64,000 nucleotides of DNA, taken from the NCBI GenBank assembly GCA_002315375.1, contig DCHR01000018.1:89079-153078 (forward strand), in the 5' to 3' direction. Made by a program: the position numbers and the translations under genes. This DNA is from Treponema sp. UBA1747 (GTDB taxonomy: Bacteria > Spirochaetota > Spirochaetia > Treponematales > Treponemataceae). The notes under the pieces were generated by a model. It had not been told where the DNA came from. It saw nothing but the letters and a program-made list of their open reading frames with translations, and made no database searches. Shown here one piece after another: positions 50,629 through 59,228 of the stretch (the first letter of the stretch is position 1; each line of letters opens with the position of its first letter).

Positions 50629-52740
50629 TTAATCCTTTCTTTTAGTTTTTTCCAGTTTTTCTTCCGGAAGAATCAGTTCAACTATTGTTCCTGACGGAAT
50701 GTTGTTTCTTGTGGTGAATTTCGCTTCAATCTGGTCTGCACGGTAACTCATACTCTTCATTCCGATTCCCTGTTTCTGGGATCTGGTATTTGCAAGACCT
50801 TTCCCGTTGTCAGAAATCCTAACGATTATTTTTGACTTTTCCTTTCCGATATAAACTTCAGCCTCAGTTGCCTTTGCGTGTTTCATAATGTTTTGAAGGG
50901 CTTCCTGAATGATTCGGAAAATATTGATTGCCTGTGGGCGGGAAAACTGTCTGTTTTCAGGCAGATTCCAGGTGTATTTGCAGGAACATTTGGACTGACT
51001 CTGGAATGCGTTGCAAAGGTTACTTAAACTGTTTTTCATACCCAGGGAATCCAGGTCAACAGGGAAGGAGTTATGGGCGTATTGTCTTGTAGTTTGCAGG
51101 GTGTCTGTAATTAATTCTGTCAGTTCAACCATTTGTTCCCGGGAAATCGGTTTTTCACTTGTTGAATAGCATCTGCAAAGCATGGCAAGACCTGCAAGTC
51201 TCTGACATATATCGTCATGGAGATCTGTACTGAATCTCTGACGTTCCATTTCGCTTATTTTCAGAACTTCTGCTTCTACTTCAATTCGCTTGTTGTTTTC
51301 TGCAATGAGTTCACGGGTTCTTTTAGAAACTGCCTTTTCCAGCTGTTCGGAATATTTCTGTTTCTGTTCGTTTGTCTGCAGGCGGAATATGGTTTGTGCG
51401 ATATTTGTACTGATTGAACAAATATGGGGATGCATTTGTTCCGGAGCGTCATAAATAATAAATCCTGTTTCGCCCGTTGAAGAGGTTAAAAGCTTCAGTG
51501 CAAGGGAATGTGTATGGATATTTTCAGAAAGGTCAGAAAGAAATGCTGCAAGATTTCCTTTTTTTACTTTTCCGTACTGTGTGATTCTTTCTCCATTCTG
51601 GCGTAAAAAGAGAAGGCTTGTCATGGAAAAAAGTCTGTCGATGGAGATTTTATTTTCTGTACTGATTAATGGAAACGAAAAAAGTGCAAAGTTGTCTATT
51701 CCAAGTGCTGAAAGGTTTGTGTCCAGGGCATACATTAATCCGTTTGTGTCAGTAATTGAGTTCAGCTGCTGGCCCCAGTGACTCAAAAACTTCAGCTGGT
51801 GTTCTGACTGAATGAATTTTCTCTGTATGCTTACAAGGTGTTTTTCGGAAATTGCCTTGTTTTTGCTGGTCATTTTACATCCGCAGGATTCACGGATAAT
51901 CAGTTTTGCATCTACAAAGCTTTCTTCAATTACGTTTCCGTTCAAGGCTTCCAGCATAATATCCAGGGCTTTGGATCCCATTTCTTCGAGAGGCTGATGA
52001 ACTGTGGTAAAGGCCGGGATTTCCATGGCCGCCTGCGGAATATCATCAAACCCTGTTACGGCGCAGTTTTCCCATTGGGAATGAGTGTTCTGTGATTTTA
52101 AGTATTTATTTACGCCCAGGGCCATATTGTCATTGGCACAAACAATAACATCCGCCGGTTTGGAAGGATTTGAGGAAATGTACTGTGCCAGGACTTCTCT
52201 TGCAGCAACTTCATTGAAGTGTCCTGAGATGCAGTTATAGGTAATGTCCGGGTCTTTTTTCTGATATTTCCTGATTGAATTTTCAAAAACAGTTTTTCTT
52301 TCCATAGAATCGACCAGGTCATCCAGTCCCGTAACATACAGGAAGTTTCTGTAATGATGATCTTTTATAAGGTGATCCATAAGCCGGTTCATTGCTTTAT
52401 TTGACCGGATTGATACGGATGGAATTCCCTGAATCTTCTGACCTACAGAAACTACGGGAATGTCCGGCCATATTTTTCTGATTGAGGCTTCTGAGTGAAT
52501 GGAAGGAGAGTCTGAAAAAACAGAAGAAAGGATAATAATTCCGTCAACATTGAAAAAATCCTTTCCGGGAAGTTTTGTGATAATCGTCTGATTTAAGGAA
52601 AGCGGATTTTCATTCTGAAAGCAAATAATATCTACGTTCTTTTCCTGACATCGTTTTTTTATTCCGGAAAAGACAGAAGTCTGATATTCTTCATCCAGAA
52701 TATTCAGGATAAGACCGATTCTAATCTGTTTTTCACTCAT
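50629..52740 (-). CDS. Cytoplasmic histidine kinase with LacI-type sugar-sensor domain
   Basis: 703 residues, with no signal peptide or membrane helix. Residues 5-285 are a complete periplasmic-binding-like LacI core (IRIGLILNILDEEYQTSVFSGI, VIVCANDNMALGV 198-210, VTGFDDIPQAA, TTVHQPLEEMGSKALDIML, LIIRESCGC), but the 60-residue DNA-binding helix-turn-helix of LacI regulators is missing. Residues about 290-455 look GAF-like and 455-500 form a coiled coil. The HisKA_3 domain has the phospho-His in FSTDLHDDICQRL (His508), and the HATPase domain has FRIIQEALQNIMKHA and SDNGKGL. It should sense an intracellular ligand, probably a sugar, and phosphorylate the divergent LuxR-type regulator. GGAAG lies 9 nt before the ATG. 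Confidence 0.9.
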   Translation of the reverse strand: MSEKQIRIGLILNILDEEYQTSVFSGIKKRCQEKNVDIICFQNENPLSLNQTIITKLPGKDFFNVDGIIILSSVFSDSPSIHSEASIRKIWPDIPVVSVGQKIQGIPSVSIRSNKAMNRLMDHLIKDHHYRNFLYVTGLDDLVDSMERKTVFENSIRKYQKKDPDITYNCISGHFNEVAAREVLAQYISSNPSKPADVIVCANDNMALGVNKYLKSQNTHSQWENCAVTGFDDIPQAAMEIPAFTTVHQPLEEMGSKALDIMLEALNGNVIEESFVDAKLIIRESCGCKMTSKNKAISEKHLVSIQRKFIQSEHQLKFLSHWGQQLNSITDTNGLMYALDTNLSALGIDNFALFSFPLISTENKISIDRLFSMTSLLFLRQNGERITQYGKVKKGNLAAFLSDLSENIHTHSLALKLLTSSTGETGFIIYDAPEQMHPHICSISTNIAQTIFRLQTNEQKQKYSEQLEKAVSKRTRELIAENNKRIEVEAEVLKISEMERQRFSTDLHDDICQRLAGLAMLCRCYSTSEKPISREQMVELTELITDTLQTTRQYAHNSFPVDLDSLGMKNSLSNLCNAFQSQSKCSCKYTWNLPENRQFSRPQAINIFRIIQEALQNIMKHAKATEAEVYIGKEKSKIIVRISDNGKGLANTRSQKQGIGMKSMSYRADQIEAKFTTRNNIPSGTIVELILPEEKLEKTKRKD

Positions 52741-52806
52741 TTTTTATTGTCTTCCTTTCAAGTCTAGGGGATTTTTCTTATAATTTAGCAACTTTATTAT
52801 ACCACT

Positions 52807-52816
52807 AAAACGTTTT
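52807..52816. promoter_or_regulatory. AAAACGTTTT palindrome upstream of response regulator
   Basis: The same 10-bp palindrome as at 27004-27013. It lies about 18 bp before the response regulator start, within its promoter and near that of the divergent kinase. Confidence 0.35.
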
Positions 52817-52834
52817 TTGTGTTATTATACAAAT

Positions 52835-53485
52835 ATGGCAATTTCAGTATTAATCATCGATGACCATCCTCTTTTTTCACGTGGTTTGGCACAGCTTATT
52901 GAAACTCAGAAAGAGTACAAGGTTGTTGCAATGGCACAGAACCGGAACGAAGCTCTGGAAACAATTCAGAAATATTCTCCGAACCTTGCAATTGTAGACC
53001 TGAACCTTGGACAGGAAGATGGACTTGATCTTATAAAGGACATACTTATTTATTCACCAAAAACTACAGTTCTTGTTCTTTCTATGCATGATGAACGTTA
53101 TTATGCTGAACGTGCCCTGAAAGCAGGTGCAAAAGGGTACATTATGAAAGCTGAGGCTGAAACTCAGGTAATCAATGCTATTCGTACAGTAATGGATGGA
53201 AAAGTATATCTGAGTGAAAAAGAAAAAGCCCGTATCGAAGACTTCAATTCAGGAAAAGAAATGGATGAAGAAGACGGACTTTCTTCAGTATCGAACCTTT
53301 CAGACCGTCAGCTTCAGATTTTCTCCCTTATTGGAAAAGGTCTTGGAACAGTTGAAATTGCCAACAAACTGAATCTTTCAATAAAGACTATTGATACTCA
53401 CAAAGAAAATATCAAGGTGAAACTTCACTGTGCTTCTTCTGCAGAACTCAGACAGATGGCTATTGAGTGGACCAGAAATAATTAA
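52835..53485 (+). CDS. NarL/FixJ-type response regulator
   Basis: 216 residues. The receiver domain has acidic pocket DDHP (9-12), phospho-acceptor Asp55 in IVDLNLG, Thr/Ser switch in VLSMHDE and Lys in GYIMKAE. The LuxR-type helix-turn-helix is at 150-212 (LSDRQLQIFSLIGKGLGTVEIANKLNLSIKTIDTHKENI). It is the likely partner of the divergent LacI-sensor kinase. The start is the ATG at 52835; TATTAT (52823-52828) ends 6 nt upstream and no Shine-Dalgarno exists, so a TTG 18 bp earlier is rejected. The regulated genes are unknown. Confidence 0.93.
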   Translation: MAISVLIIDDHPLFSRGLAQLIETQKEYKVVAMAQNRNEALETIQKYSPNLAIVDLNLGQEDGLDLIKDILIYSPKTTVLVLSMHDERYYAERALKAGAKGYIMKAEAETQVINAIRTVMDGKVYLSEKEKARIEDFNSGKEMDEEDGLSSVSNLSDRQLQIFSLIGKGLGTVEIANKLNLSIKTIDTHKENIKVKLHCASSAELRQMAIEWTRNN

Positions 53486-53503
53486 GAATATTTTTGTGAA
53501 TAG

Positions 53504-53536
53504 AAAAAAGACTGTCTTTTCAGACAGTCTTTTTTC
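53504..53536. terminator. Bidirectional terminator
   Basis: A 14-bp perfect stem including the A/T flanks (53504-53517 with 53522-53535) and TTTC loop sit between convergent genes. Confidence 0.92.
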
Positions 53537-53538
53537 AT

Positions 53539-54741
53539 TTAATCCAGAATTGTAATTTCTACACGACGGTTTTTTGCCCGTCCTTCTTCAGTGGAATTAG
53601 GCGCTACCGGTTCCCGGGAACCTTTTCCCATGGTAAAGATGTGATAGTCATCCCGGACATTCAGACCTTTAAGGAAGTCTGCAACTGCATCTGCTCTTTC
53701 TTCAGAAAGCCGTTGTCTTGCATTTGCTGTTCCACGTTCAGCACAATGTCCCGTAATCAGCAGATCATTCTGGAACTGGAGCAGAATGCTTGCAATCTTT
53801 TTAAGTTTACTTTTTTCTGAATTTAAGAGAACAGCAGAATCCGCTTCAAACTGGATGTTTTCAAGGCTGATTATAAGGCCTTTGTCACTCTTTTTTACAG
53901 AAACATTGTCCAGATTAAGATCTTCTACGGTTTGTCTGATTATTTTCAAGTTTTCATCGTTATTCAGACTTTTGAATTCGGTTACTTCGGCGGCTGCTTT
54001 GCCACGGAAAGTAAAAATGTCACCGGCAATCGTTTCAATAATGATTTTGAAATCTTCCTGGTAATGATCGATTATTCCTTTGTTATTATCCCACCATATT
54101 ATTTCAGAGGAGTTTCCCATTGTGTAGGAAGGCATATTGTAATTGTCTATGTAGGTTGCGGGAGATTCATAGTAAAAGGTGTAGTTTACGCTGATTATAT
54201 TCAGAATTCTTCCGTCAGTTGTTTCTTCATCCCTGAGGTATTTGTATCTGGCAGAGAAGGGAACGATATATGGTTTTTCAACACCAAAAGTTTTTCTCAA
54301 ATCTTCAGCTTCGTGTCCTTCTGCGGTCCAGCTTTCTCCAATTTCAACTGCATATTCCGGAAATACAGGAACATTTCTTACTGTAGGCATGAAGTATTCT
54401 TCATTGATGTCCATTTCACCGGTTCTTTTACGGGAGAAGTTGCTGATAAAGTCTTCGCCCCACTGAAAATTTGAAGTATAACCCTGTGAATTTTCTGTAG
54501 TCATGTATGTGGCACGGATAATGCCCGTTCCGTCTTCCAGAACATTTTCTACGTGACTGGAAATTCTGTTGATTATTTCAGCATTGTGATTGAATCTCCC
54601 GTTTACCAGGACTTCTTCATGGACTGTAGAGACATAACTTGCAGAATCTCCTTTATTATGCTTGAAGCGAAACAATACGCCTTCTGAAAAAAGGGAAGCT
54701 GCTAGTGCTGTAAGGGTGAATAATAATAAGAGTTTTTTCAC
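53539..54741 (-). CDS. OmpA-family envelope protein
   Basis: 400 residues from a GTG start at 54741, chosen because AGGAGG lies 5 nt upstream and a signal peptide (VKKLLLLFTLTALAASLFSEG) begins there. The large N-terminal beta-rich region (about 20-285) is unfamiliar. The C-terminal OmpA domain has IQFEADSAVLLNSEKSKL, ITGHCAERGTANARQRLSEERADAV and EEGRAKNRRVEITIL. It probably binds peptidoglycan from the periplasm. It shares its C-terminal motif with the protein at 27053-28402, but the N-terminal regions do not obviously match. Confidence 0.87.
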   Translation of the reverse strand: MKKLLLLFTLTALAASLFSEGVLFRFKHNKGDSASYVSTVHEEVLVNGRFNHNAEIINRISSHVENVLEDGTGIIRATYMTTENSQGYTSNFQWGEDFISNFSRKRTGEMDINEEYFMPTVRNVPVFPEYAVEIGESWTAEGHEAEDLRKTFGVEKPYIVPFSARYKYLRDEETTDGRILNIISVNYTFYYESPATYIDNYNMPSYTMGNSSEIIWWDNNKGIIDHYQEDFKIIIETIAGDIFTFRGKAAAEVTEFKSLNNDENLKIIRQTVEDLNLDNVSVKKSDKGLIISLENIQFEADSAVLLNSEKSKLKKIASILLQFQNDLLITGHCAERGTANARQRLSEERADAVADFLKGLNVRDDYHIFTMGKGSREPVAPNSTEEGRAKNRRVEITILD

Positions 54742-54806
54742 AAGATACCTCCTGGAATCACATGTTGTGAATACATTATCGGCAGAATTCGGTATATTTC
54801 TTCTAT

Positions 54807-55208
54807 ATGATTGAATTTTTAACAAGCCATAAATCGTTTTGTTACATATCCGGAACTCTTCTTGTGTTTTTCCTGGGTTGGTTAGTCGGGAAACTTTCCG
54901 GTCTGGAAAAAAGAAACAAAATCCGTAAGGATGCCCTTAAAAGATCAAAAGCAGTTATCGGTGGACAGGTTGCCGAGCAGATTGCACCTTTGCTTCCAGG
55001 CTTTCCTGCAAATCCAGGTGACTGCCGTTTTGTCGGGAAACCGGTGGATTTTGTTGTTTTTTCAGGAATGACAGAACATAACAAAATTGATGAAATCCTT
55101 CTTGTTGAAGTAAAAACCGGCGGGTCTGTTCTAACTGAAAGGGAAAAACAGGTGAAAGATTGTATTTCAAAAGGCCGTGTAAGGTATGCGGAATACTGTA
55201 TCCAATAA
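54807..55208 (+). CDS. Holliday-junction-resolvase-like endonuclease domain protein
   Basis: 133 residues. One N-terminal membrane helix (about 10-28) is followed by a basic stretch and the domain with PLLPGFPANPGDCRFVGKPVDFVVFSG and ILLVEVKTGGSVLTEREKQVKDCI, which matches the Endonuc_Holl family (Asp and E-x-K active-site pattern). The membrane anchor makes a DNA-repair role uncertain. TATATT (54793-54798) ends 8 nt before the ATG and no Shine-Dalgarno is seen. Divergent from the OmpA-like gene. Confidence 0.78.
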   Translation: MIEFLTSHKSFCYISGTLLVFFLGWLVGKLSGLEKRNKIRKDALKRSKAVIGGQVAEQIAPLLPGFPANPGDCRFVGKPVDFVVFSGMTEHNKIDEILLVEVKTGGSVLTEREKQVKDCISKGRVRYAEYCIQ

Positions 55209-55248
55209 CAGGAATTTCAAAAAAATAAACATTTTTTTTTATTTTTTA

Positions 55249-55278
55249 TTGACGATTTTTATCGTTTTTTAGTATTTT
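55249..55278 (+). promoter_or_regulatory. grpE-dnaK-dnaJ promoter with inverted repeat
   Basis: TTGACG (55249-55254), an 18-bp spacer and TATTTT (55273-55278) lie 7 nt before the grpE ATG. Between them is ACGAT-TTTT-ATCGT (55252-55265), a possible operator. No CIRCE element (TTAGCACTC-type) is visible. Confidence 0.6.
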
Positions 55279-55285
55279 TTACTAT

Positions 55286-55876
55286 ATGAATGAAAATAAA
55301 GAAAATGAAACTGTAGAAACTAAAGAAGAAGAGGTAGAACAGACTTCTGCCGAAACTACAGTAAATGAAACTGAAACTGCAGATGCAGCTCCTGCTGAAG
55401 AACAGAAAGAACCTTCACTTGAAGAAAAGTACGAAGCTCTTCTGAAAGAAAATGCAGAATTAAATGACAAGCTGCTGCGCCAGTATGCTGATTTTGACAA
55501 CTACAGAAAGCGTACAATCAAAGAAAAACAGGAAGCTTTTGAGTATGGAAACGCAGGCCTCCTTGGAGATCTTCTGGATAGTCTTGATAATTTTGACCGC
55601 ACCCTTGATGCTGCCAAAGATAATGAAGCAGCCAAATCAATTGTTGATGGAATCAAAATGATCAATTCAAGCCTTGTTTCAATGCTTGAAAATAAATATA
55701 ACCTTTCAAGTTATGGAGTGAAGGGAGAAGAATTTAATCCTGATCTTCATGAAGCTATCGGAATGATGCCGGGAGCAGTAGAAAAAGAGGAACTTGGCGA
55801 AGTTTATCTTAAAGGTTATAAGCTTAAGGACCGTGTAATCCGTCACGCTAAAGTAATGGTAGTAAAGCCTGAATAG
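55286..55876 (+). CDS. grpE: Nucleotide exchange factor GrpE
   Basis: 196 residues. An acidic low-complexity N-terminus (1-45) leads into the long helix with YADFDNYRKRTIKEKQEAFEYGNAGLL and the C-terminal beta domain NPDLHEAIGMMPG. It releases ADP from DnaK. First gene of the grpE-dnaK-dnaJ cluster, with no hrcA gene upstream in the window. The promoter geometry suggests a leaderless message: no Shine-Dalgarno and -10 7 nt from the ATG. Confidence 0.95.
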   Translation: MNENKENETVETKEEEVEQTSAETTVNETETADAAPAEEQKEPSLEEKYEALLKENAELNDKLLRQYADFDNYRKRTIKEKQEAFEYGNAGLLGDLLDSLDNFDRTLDAAKDNEAAKSIVDGIKMINSSLVSMLENKYNLSSYGVKGEEFNPDLHEAIGMMPGAVEKEELGEVYLKGYKLKDRVIRHAKVMVVKPE

Positions 55877-55935
55877 GCTGACTGGAAACAAGTTTTCAGT
55901 TTATTGAACAGTTAATTATATAGGAGAAAATAGAA

Positions 55936-57894
55936 ATGGGAAAAATTATTGGTATTGACCTTGGTACAACAAACTCTTGTGTTGCCGTTATGGAAAACGG
56001 TGAACCAGTTGTAATCCAGAATTCAGAAGGTGGACGCACAACTCCATCTATCGTTGGTTTCACAGCTAAAGGTGACCGCGTTGTAGGTCTTCCAGCTAAA
56101 AACCAGATGGTTACAAACCCAAAAAACACAGTTTACTCTGCAAAACGTCTTATTGGTCTTAAGTACGGGGATCTTAAAGGGGAAGCAACAAAACTTCCAT
56201 ATACTGTAATTGATAATGGTGCAGATGTTCGTATTGAAATCGATGAAAACGGATCAAAAAAGAAATACTCTCCACAGGAAATCTCAGCCTTTGTTCTCCA
56301 GAAGATGAAGAAAACTGCAGAAGACTACCTGGGAACAACAGTAACAGAAGCTGTTATTACAGTTCCTGCTTACTTCAACGATGCTCAGCGTCAGGCTACA
56401 AAAGATGCAGGTAAAATCGCTGGTCTTGATGTAAAACGTATCATCAACGAACCAACAGCTGCAGCTCTTGCTTTCGGATTCGGAAAAGACCAGTCTAAAG
56501 AACGTACAGTTGCTGTTTACGACCTTGGTGGTGGTACATTTGATATTTCTATTCTTGAACTGGCTGACGGTGTTTACGAAGTAAAATCTACAAACGGAAA
56601 TACACAGCTTGGTGGTGACGACTGGGACCGTGCAATCATCAACTGGCTTATTACTGAATTCAAAAATGATTCTGGTATTGACCTCTCAGGTGATGCAATG
56701 GCTATGCAGCGTCTCCGTGAAGCAGCTGAAAATGCAAAAATCAGCCTTTCAAACCAGACTTCAGTAGACATCAACCTTCCATTCATTACAGCAGATGCTA
56801 CAGGTCCAAAACACCTTCAGAAGAACCTGACACGTGCTCAGTTCGAACAGATGACAGACAACCTTTTTGAAGCAACAAAAGAACCTTGTCTTAAGGCTAT
56901 CAAAGATGCAGGTATTTCAGCTTCTGACATTGATGAAGTTCTCCTGGTTGGTGGATCTTCACGTATGCCAAAAGTACAGGAAATTGTTAAATCAATCTTC
57001 GGAAAAGAAGGAAACCGTTCAGTAAACCCAGACGAAGCTGTTGCCGTTGGTGCTGCAGTTCAGGGTGGTGTTCTTGTTGGAGACGTAAAAGACGTTCTTC
57101 TTCTGGACGTTACTCCACTTTCTCTTGGTATTGAAACAATGGGTGGTGTATTCACAAAACTTATCGCCCGTAACACAACAATTCCTACAAAGAAATCACA
57201 GATTTTCTCTACAGCTGCCGACGGACAGACTGCAGTTTCTATCCATGTACTTCAGGGTGAACGCGAAATGGCTGCCCAGAACCGTACACTCGGAAACTTT
57301 GACCTGGTAGGTATTCCAGCCGCTCCTCGTGGTGTTCCACAGATTGAAGTTACATTCGACATCGATGCTAACGGTATCGTTCATGTATCTGCAAAAGACC
57401 TGGGAACAGGAAAAGAACAGTCTATCCAGATTACATCTTCTTCGGGACTTTCTGATGCAGAAATTGACCGCATGGTTAAAGACGCAGAAGCAAATGCTGC
57501 AGCTGATAAAGAAAAGCGTGAAGCAGTTGATGTTAAAAATAATGCAGATTCAATGATTTACTCAGTTGAAAAAACACTGAAAGATCTTGGAGATAAGGTT
57601 GATGCTGCAGAAAAATCAAAGATTGAAGCTGCTGCCGCAGAACTTAAACAGGCGATCGCACAGGAACCAATCAATGTTGCTGATGTAAAAGCCAAAACAG
57701 AAGCTCTTCAGCAGGCATCTTACAAAATTGCAGAAGAACTCTACAAACAACAGGCAGCCCAGCAGGGTGGAGCCGCTGGTGCACAGCCTGGACCAGATGC
57801 TGGTGCAGATGCAGGTGCTTCTGAAGCAGGAAATTCAAGCGCTTTCAATAAAGGAAACGCTGACGACGTAGATTTCGAAGTAAAAGACGAATAA
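55936..57894 (+). CDS. dnaK: Molecular chaperone DnaK (Hsp70)
   Basis: 652 residues. The ATPase domain begins GKIIGIDLGTTNSCVAVMENG and contains VYDLGGGTFDISI and LVGGSSRMPKVQEI; the linker DVLLLDVTPLSLGIETMGG leads into the substrate-binding domain and a helical lid. The C-terminus is Gly/Ala/Gln-rich and ends DDVDFEVKDE. GGAG lies 9 nt before the ATG. Folding chaperone working with GrpE and DnaJ encoded on either side. Confidence 0.98.
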   Translation: MGKIIGIDLGTTNSCVAVMENGEPVVIQNSEGGRTTPSIVGFTAKGDRVVGLPAKNQMVTNPKNTVYSAKRLIGLKYGDLKGEATKLPYTVIDNGADVRIEIDENGSKKKYSPQEISAFVLQKMKKTAEDYLGTTVTEAVITVPAYFNDAQRQATKDAGKIAGLDVKRIINEPTAAALAFGFGKDQSKERTVAVYDLGGGTFDISILELADGVYEVKSTNGNTQLGGDDWDRAIINWLITEFKNDSGIDLSGDAMAMQRLREAAENAKISLSNQTSVDINLPFITADATGPKHLQKNLTRAQFEQMTDNLFEATKEPCLKAIKDAGISASDIDEVLLVGGSSRMPKVQEIVKSIFGKEGNRSVNPDEAVAVGAAVQGGVLVGDVKDVLLLDVTPLSLGIETMGGVFTKLIARNTTIPTKKSQIFSTAADGQTAVSIHVLQGEREMAAQNRTLGNFDLVGIPAAPRGVPQIEVTFDIDANGIVHVSAKDLGTGKEQSIQITSSSGLSDAEIDRMVKDAEANAAADKEKREAVDVKNNADSMIYSVEKTLKDLGDKVDAAEKSKIEAAAAELKQAIAQEPINVADVKAKTEALQQASYKIAEELYKQQAAQQGGAAGAQPGPDAGADAGASEAGNSSAFNKGNADDVDFEVKDE

Positions 57895-57930
57895 TCGAAT
57901 CTGACTGACAGATTTTAGTCACTAATTAAT

Positions 57931-57969
57931 AGGTAATAGTGGTAGTTTTTTACAAAACAGCTATTACCT
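57931..57969 (+). other. Hairpin between dnaK and dnaJ
   Basis: AGGTAATAG (57931-57939) pairs with CTATTACCT (57961-57969); the T-rich stretch after it is interrupted. It may attenuate or process the message, lowering dnaJ relative to dnaK. Confidence 0.5.
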
Positions 57970-57994
57970 GTTATTTGTTTTAAAGGAAAGTAAA

Positions 57995-59128
57995 ATGGCA
58001 AAGCGTGATTATTACGAAGTACTTGGTGTTGAAAAAAGTGCTTCTCAAGATGATATTAAACGTGCATACAGAAAACTGGCTGTAAAATATCATCCGGATA
58101 AAAATCCTGGAGATAAAGAAGCTGAACAGAATTTCCGTGAAGCTACAGAGGCTTATGAAATTCTCTCTGATGAACAGAAACGTCCGATTTATGACCAGTA
58201 TGGCTTTGCCGGCCTGGAAGGAATGGGTCAGGGCGGTGGAGGCGGATATTCCCACGCTTTCAATGACTTTTCCGATTTGTTTGGCGGAATGGGCGGCGGC
58301 TTTGGAGATATTTTTGAAAGCCTTTTTGGTGGAAGCGGCGGAAGTTCAAGACGCAGATCTTCTTCGGGGCCACAAACGGGCGCAAGTCTCAGATATGACC
58401 TTACTCTTGGTTTTGCTGAAGCAGTATATGGAACAAAAGCTGAAATCCGGTTCCGCCATGCAGAAGCCTGTGATACCTGTAATGGTACTGGTGGAACAGG
58501 AAAGAAATCCTGCGGAACCTGTCATGGTGTTGGTCAGGTGGTTTCTGGAAACGGTTTCTTCAGAATGCAGCAGACCTGTCCAAAATGTCAGGGAAAAGGT
58601 GAAGTAATTGAAAATCCTTGTTCTTCTTGCCGTGGAACAGGACTTCAGACCAAAAACAAAACAGTTTCTCTTACAATTCCTGCCGGTGTTGATACCGGAA
58701 AACGTATAACAATTCCTCGTCAGGGGGATGCCGGTGTAAATGGAGGACCAGCCGGAGACCTTATTGTTGTAATTAATGTTGAAGACCATCCATTTTTTGA
58801 ACGTTCCGGATCAGATCTGTATTGTGCAGTCCCTGTTTCTATCTCACAGGCCGCTCTTGGCTGCGATATTACAATTGAATCTCTTGATAAAAAGAAGATT
58901 GCCTTGAAAGTTGCTCCTGGAACACCTAACGGAAAACTTCTCCGCATTAAAGGTGAAGGGGTTCCGGTTACAGGAACTACAAGAAAGGGTGACCTGTATG
59001 TTAAAATTATGGTCAAAGTTCCAACAAAGCTTAGTTCCGAACAGAAAAGACTGCTTCAGGCATATATGGATGCTGAAAAGCCTACAGAAAATCCTGAACT
59101 CATAAAACTTTCTGAACTTAACAATTAG
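57995..59128 (+). CDS. dnaJ: Molecular chaperone DnaJ (Hsp40)
   Basis: 377 residues. J domain with YHPDKNPGDKEAE (HPD motif near residue 32), a Gly/Phe-rich region (75-115), four CxxCxGxG zinc motifs (CDTCNGTG, CGTCHGVG, CPKCQGKG, CSSCRGTG) and the C-terminal substrate-binding domain. It delivers substrates to DnaK and stimulates its ATPase. AAGGAA precedes the ATG. A terminator follows. Confidence 0.98.
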   Translation: MAKRDYYEVLGVEKSASQDDIKRAYRKLAVKYHPDKNPGDKEAEQNFREATEAYEILSDEQKRPIYDQYGFAGLEGMGQGGGGGYSHAFNDFSDLFGGMGGGFGDIFESLFGGSGGSSRRRSSSGPQTGASLRYDLTLGFAEAVYGTKAEIRFRHAEACDTCNGTGGTGKKSCGTCHGVGQVVSGNGFFRMQQTCPKCQGKGEVIENPCSSCRGTGLQTKNKTVSLTIPAGVDTGKRITIPRQGDAGVNGGPAGDLIVVINVEDHPFFERSGSDLYCAVPVSISQAALGCDITIESLDKKKIALKVAPGTPNGKLLRIKGEGVPVTGTTRKGDLYVKIMVKVPTKLSSEQKRLLQAYMDAEKPTENPELIKLSELNN

Positions 59129-59134
59129 ATTAAA

Positions 59135-59167
59135 TAGGGTGCCTTAGGGCACCCTAAACTTTTTTTT
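59135..59167 (+). terminator. dnaJ terminator
   Basis: TAGGGTGCC (59135-59143) pairs with GGCACCCTA (59148-59156) around TTAG; Ts follow after four bases. Confidence 0.85.
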
Positions 59168-59228
59168 CTTTTCTGCCGATTATATGATATGATAAGAGGA
59201 CGTTTAGTCTGATTATGCAGAGGTAGAT

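Noticed and set aside
54742..54825. N-terminal extension of the second OmpA-like protein
   Set aside because: AGGAGG and a signal peptide place the start at the GTG at 54741; the extension would overlap the divergent gene and is not signal-like.
55200..55290. CIRCE heat-shock operator
   Set aside because: The characteristic TTAGCACTC-N9-GAGTGCTAA pattern is absent; only an unrelated ACGAT inverted repeat is present.
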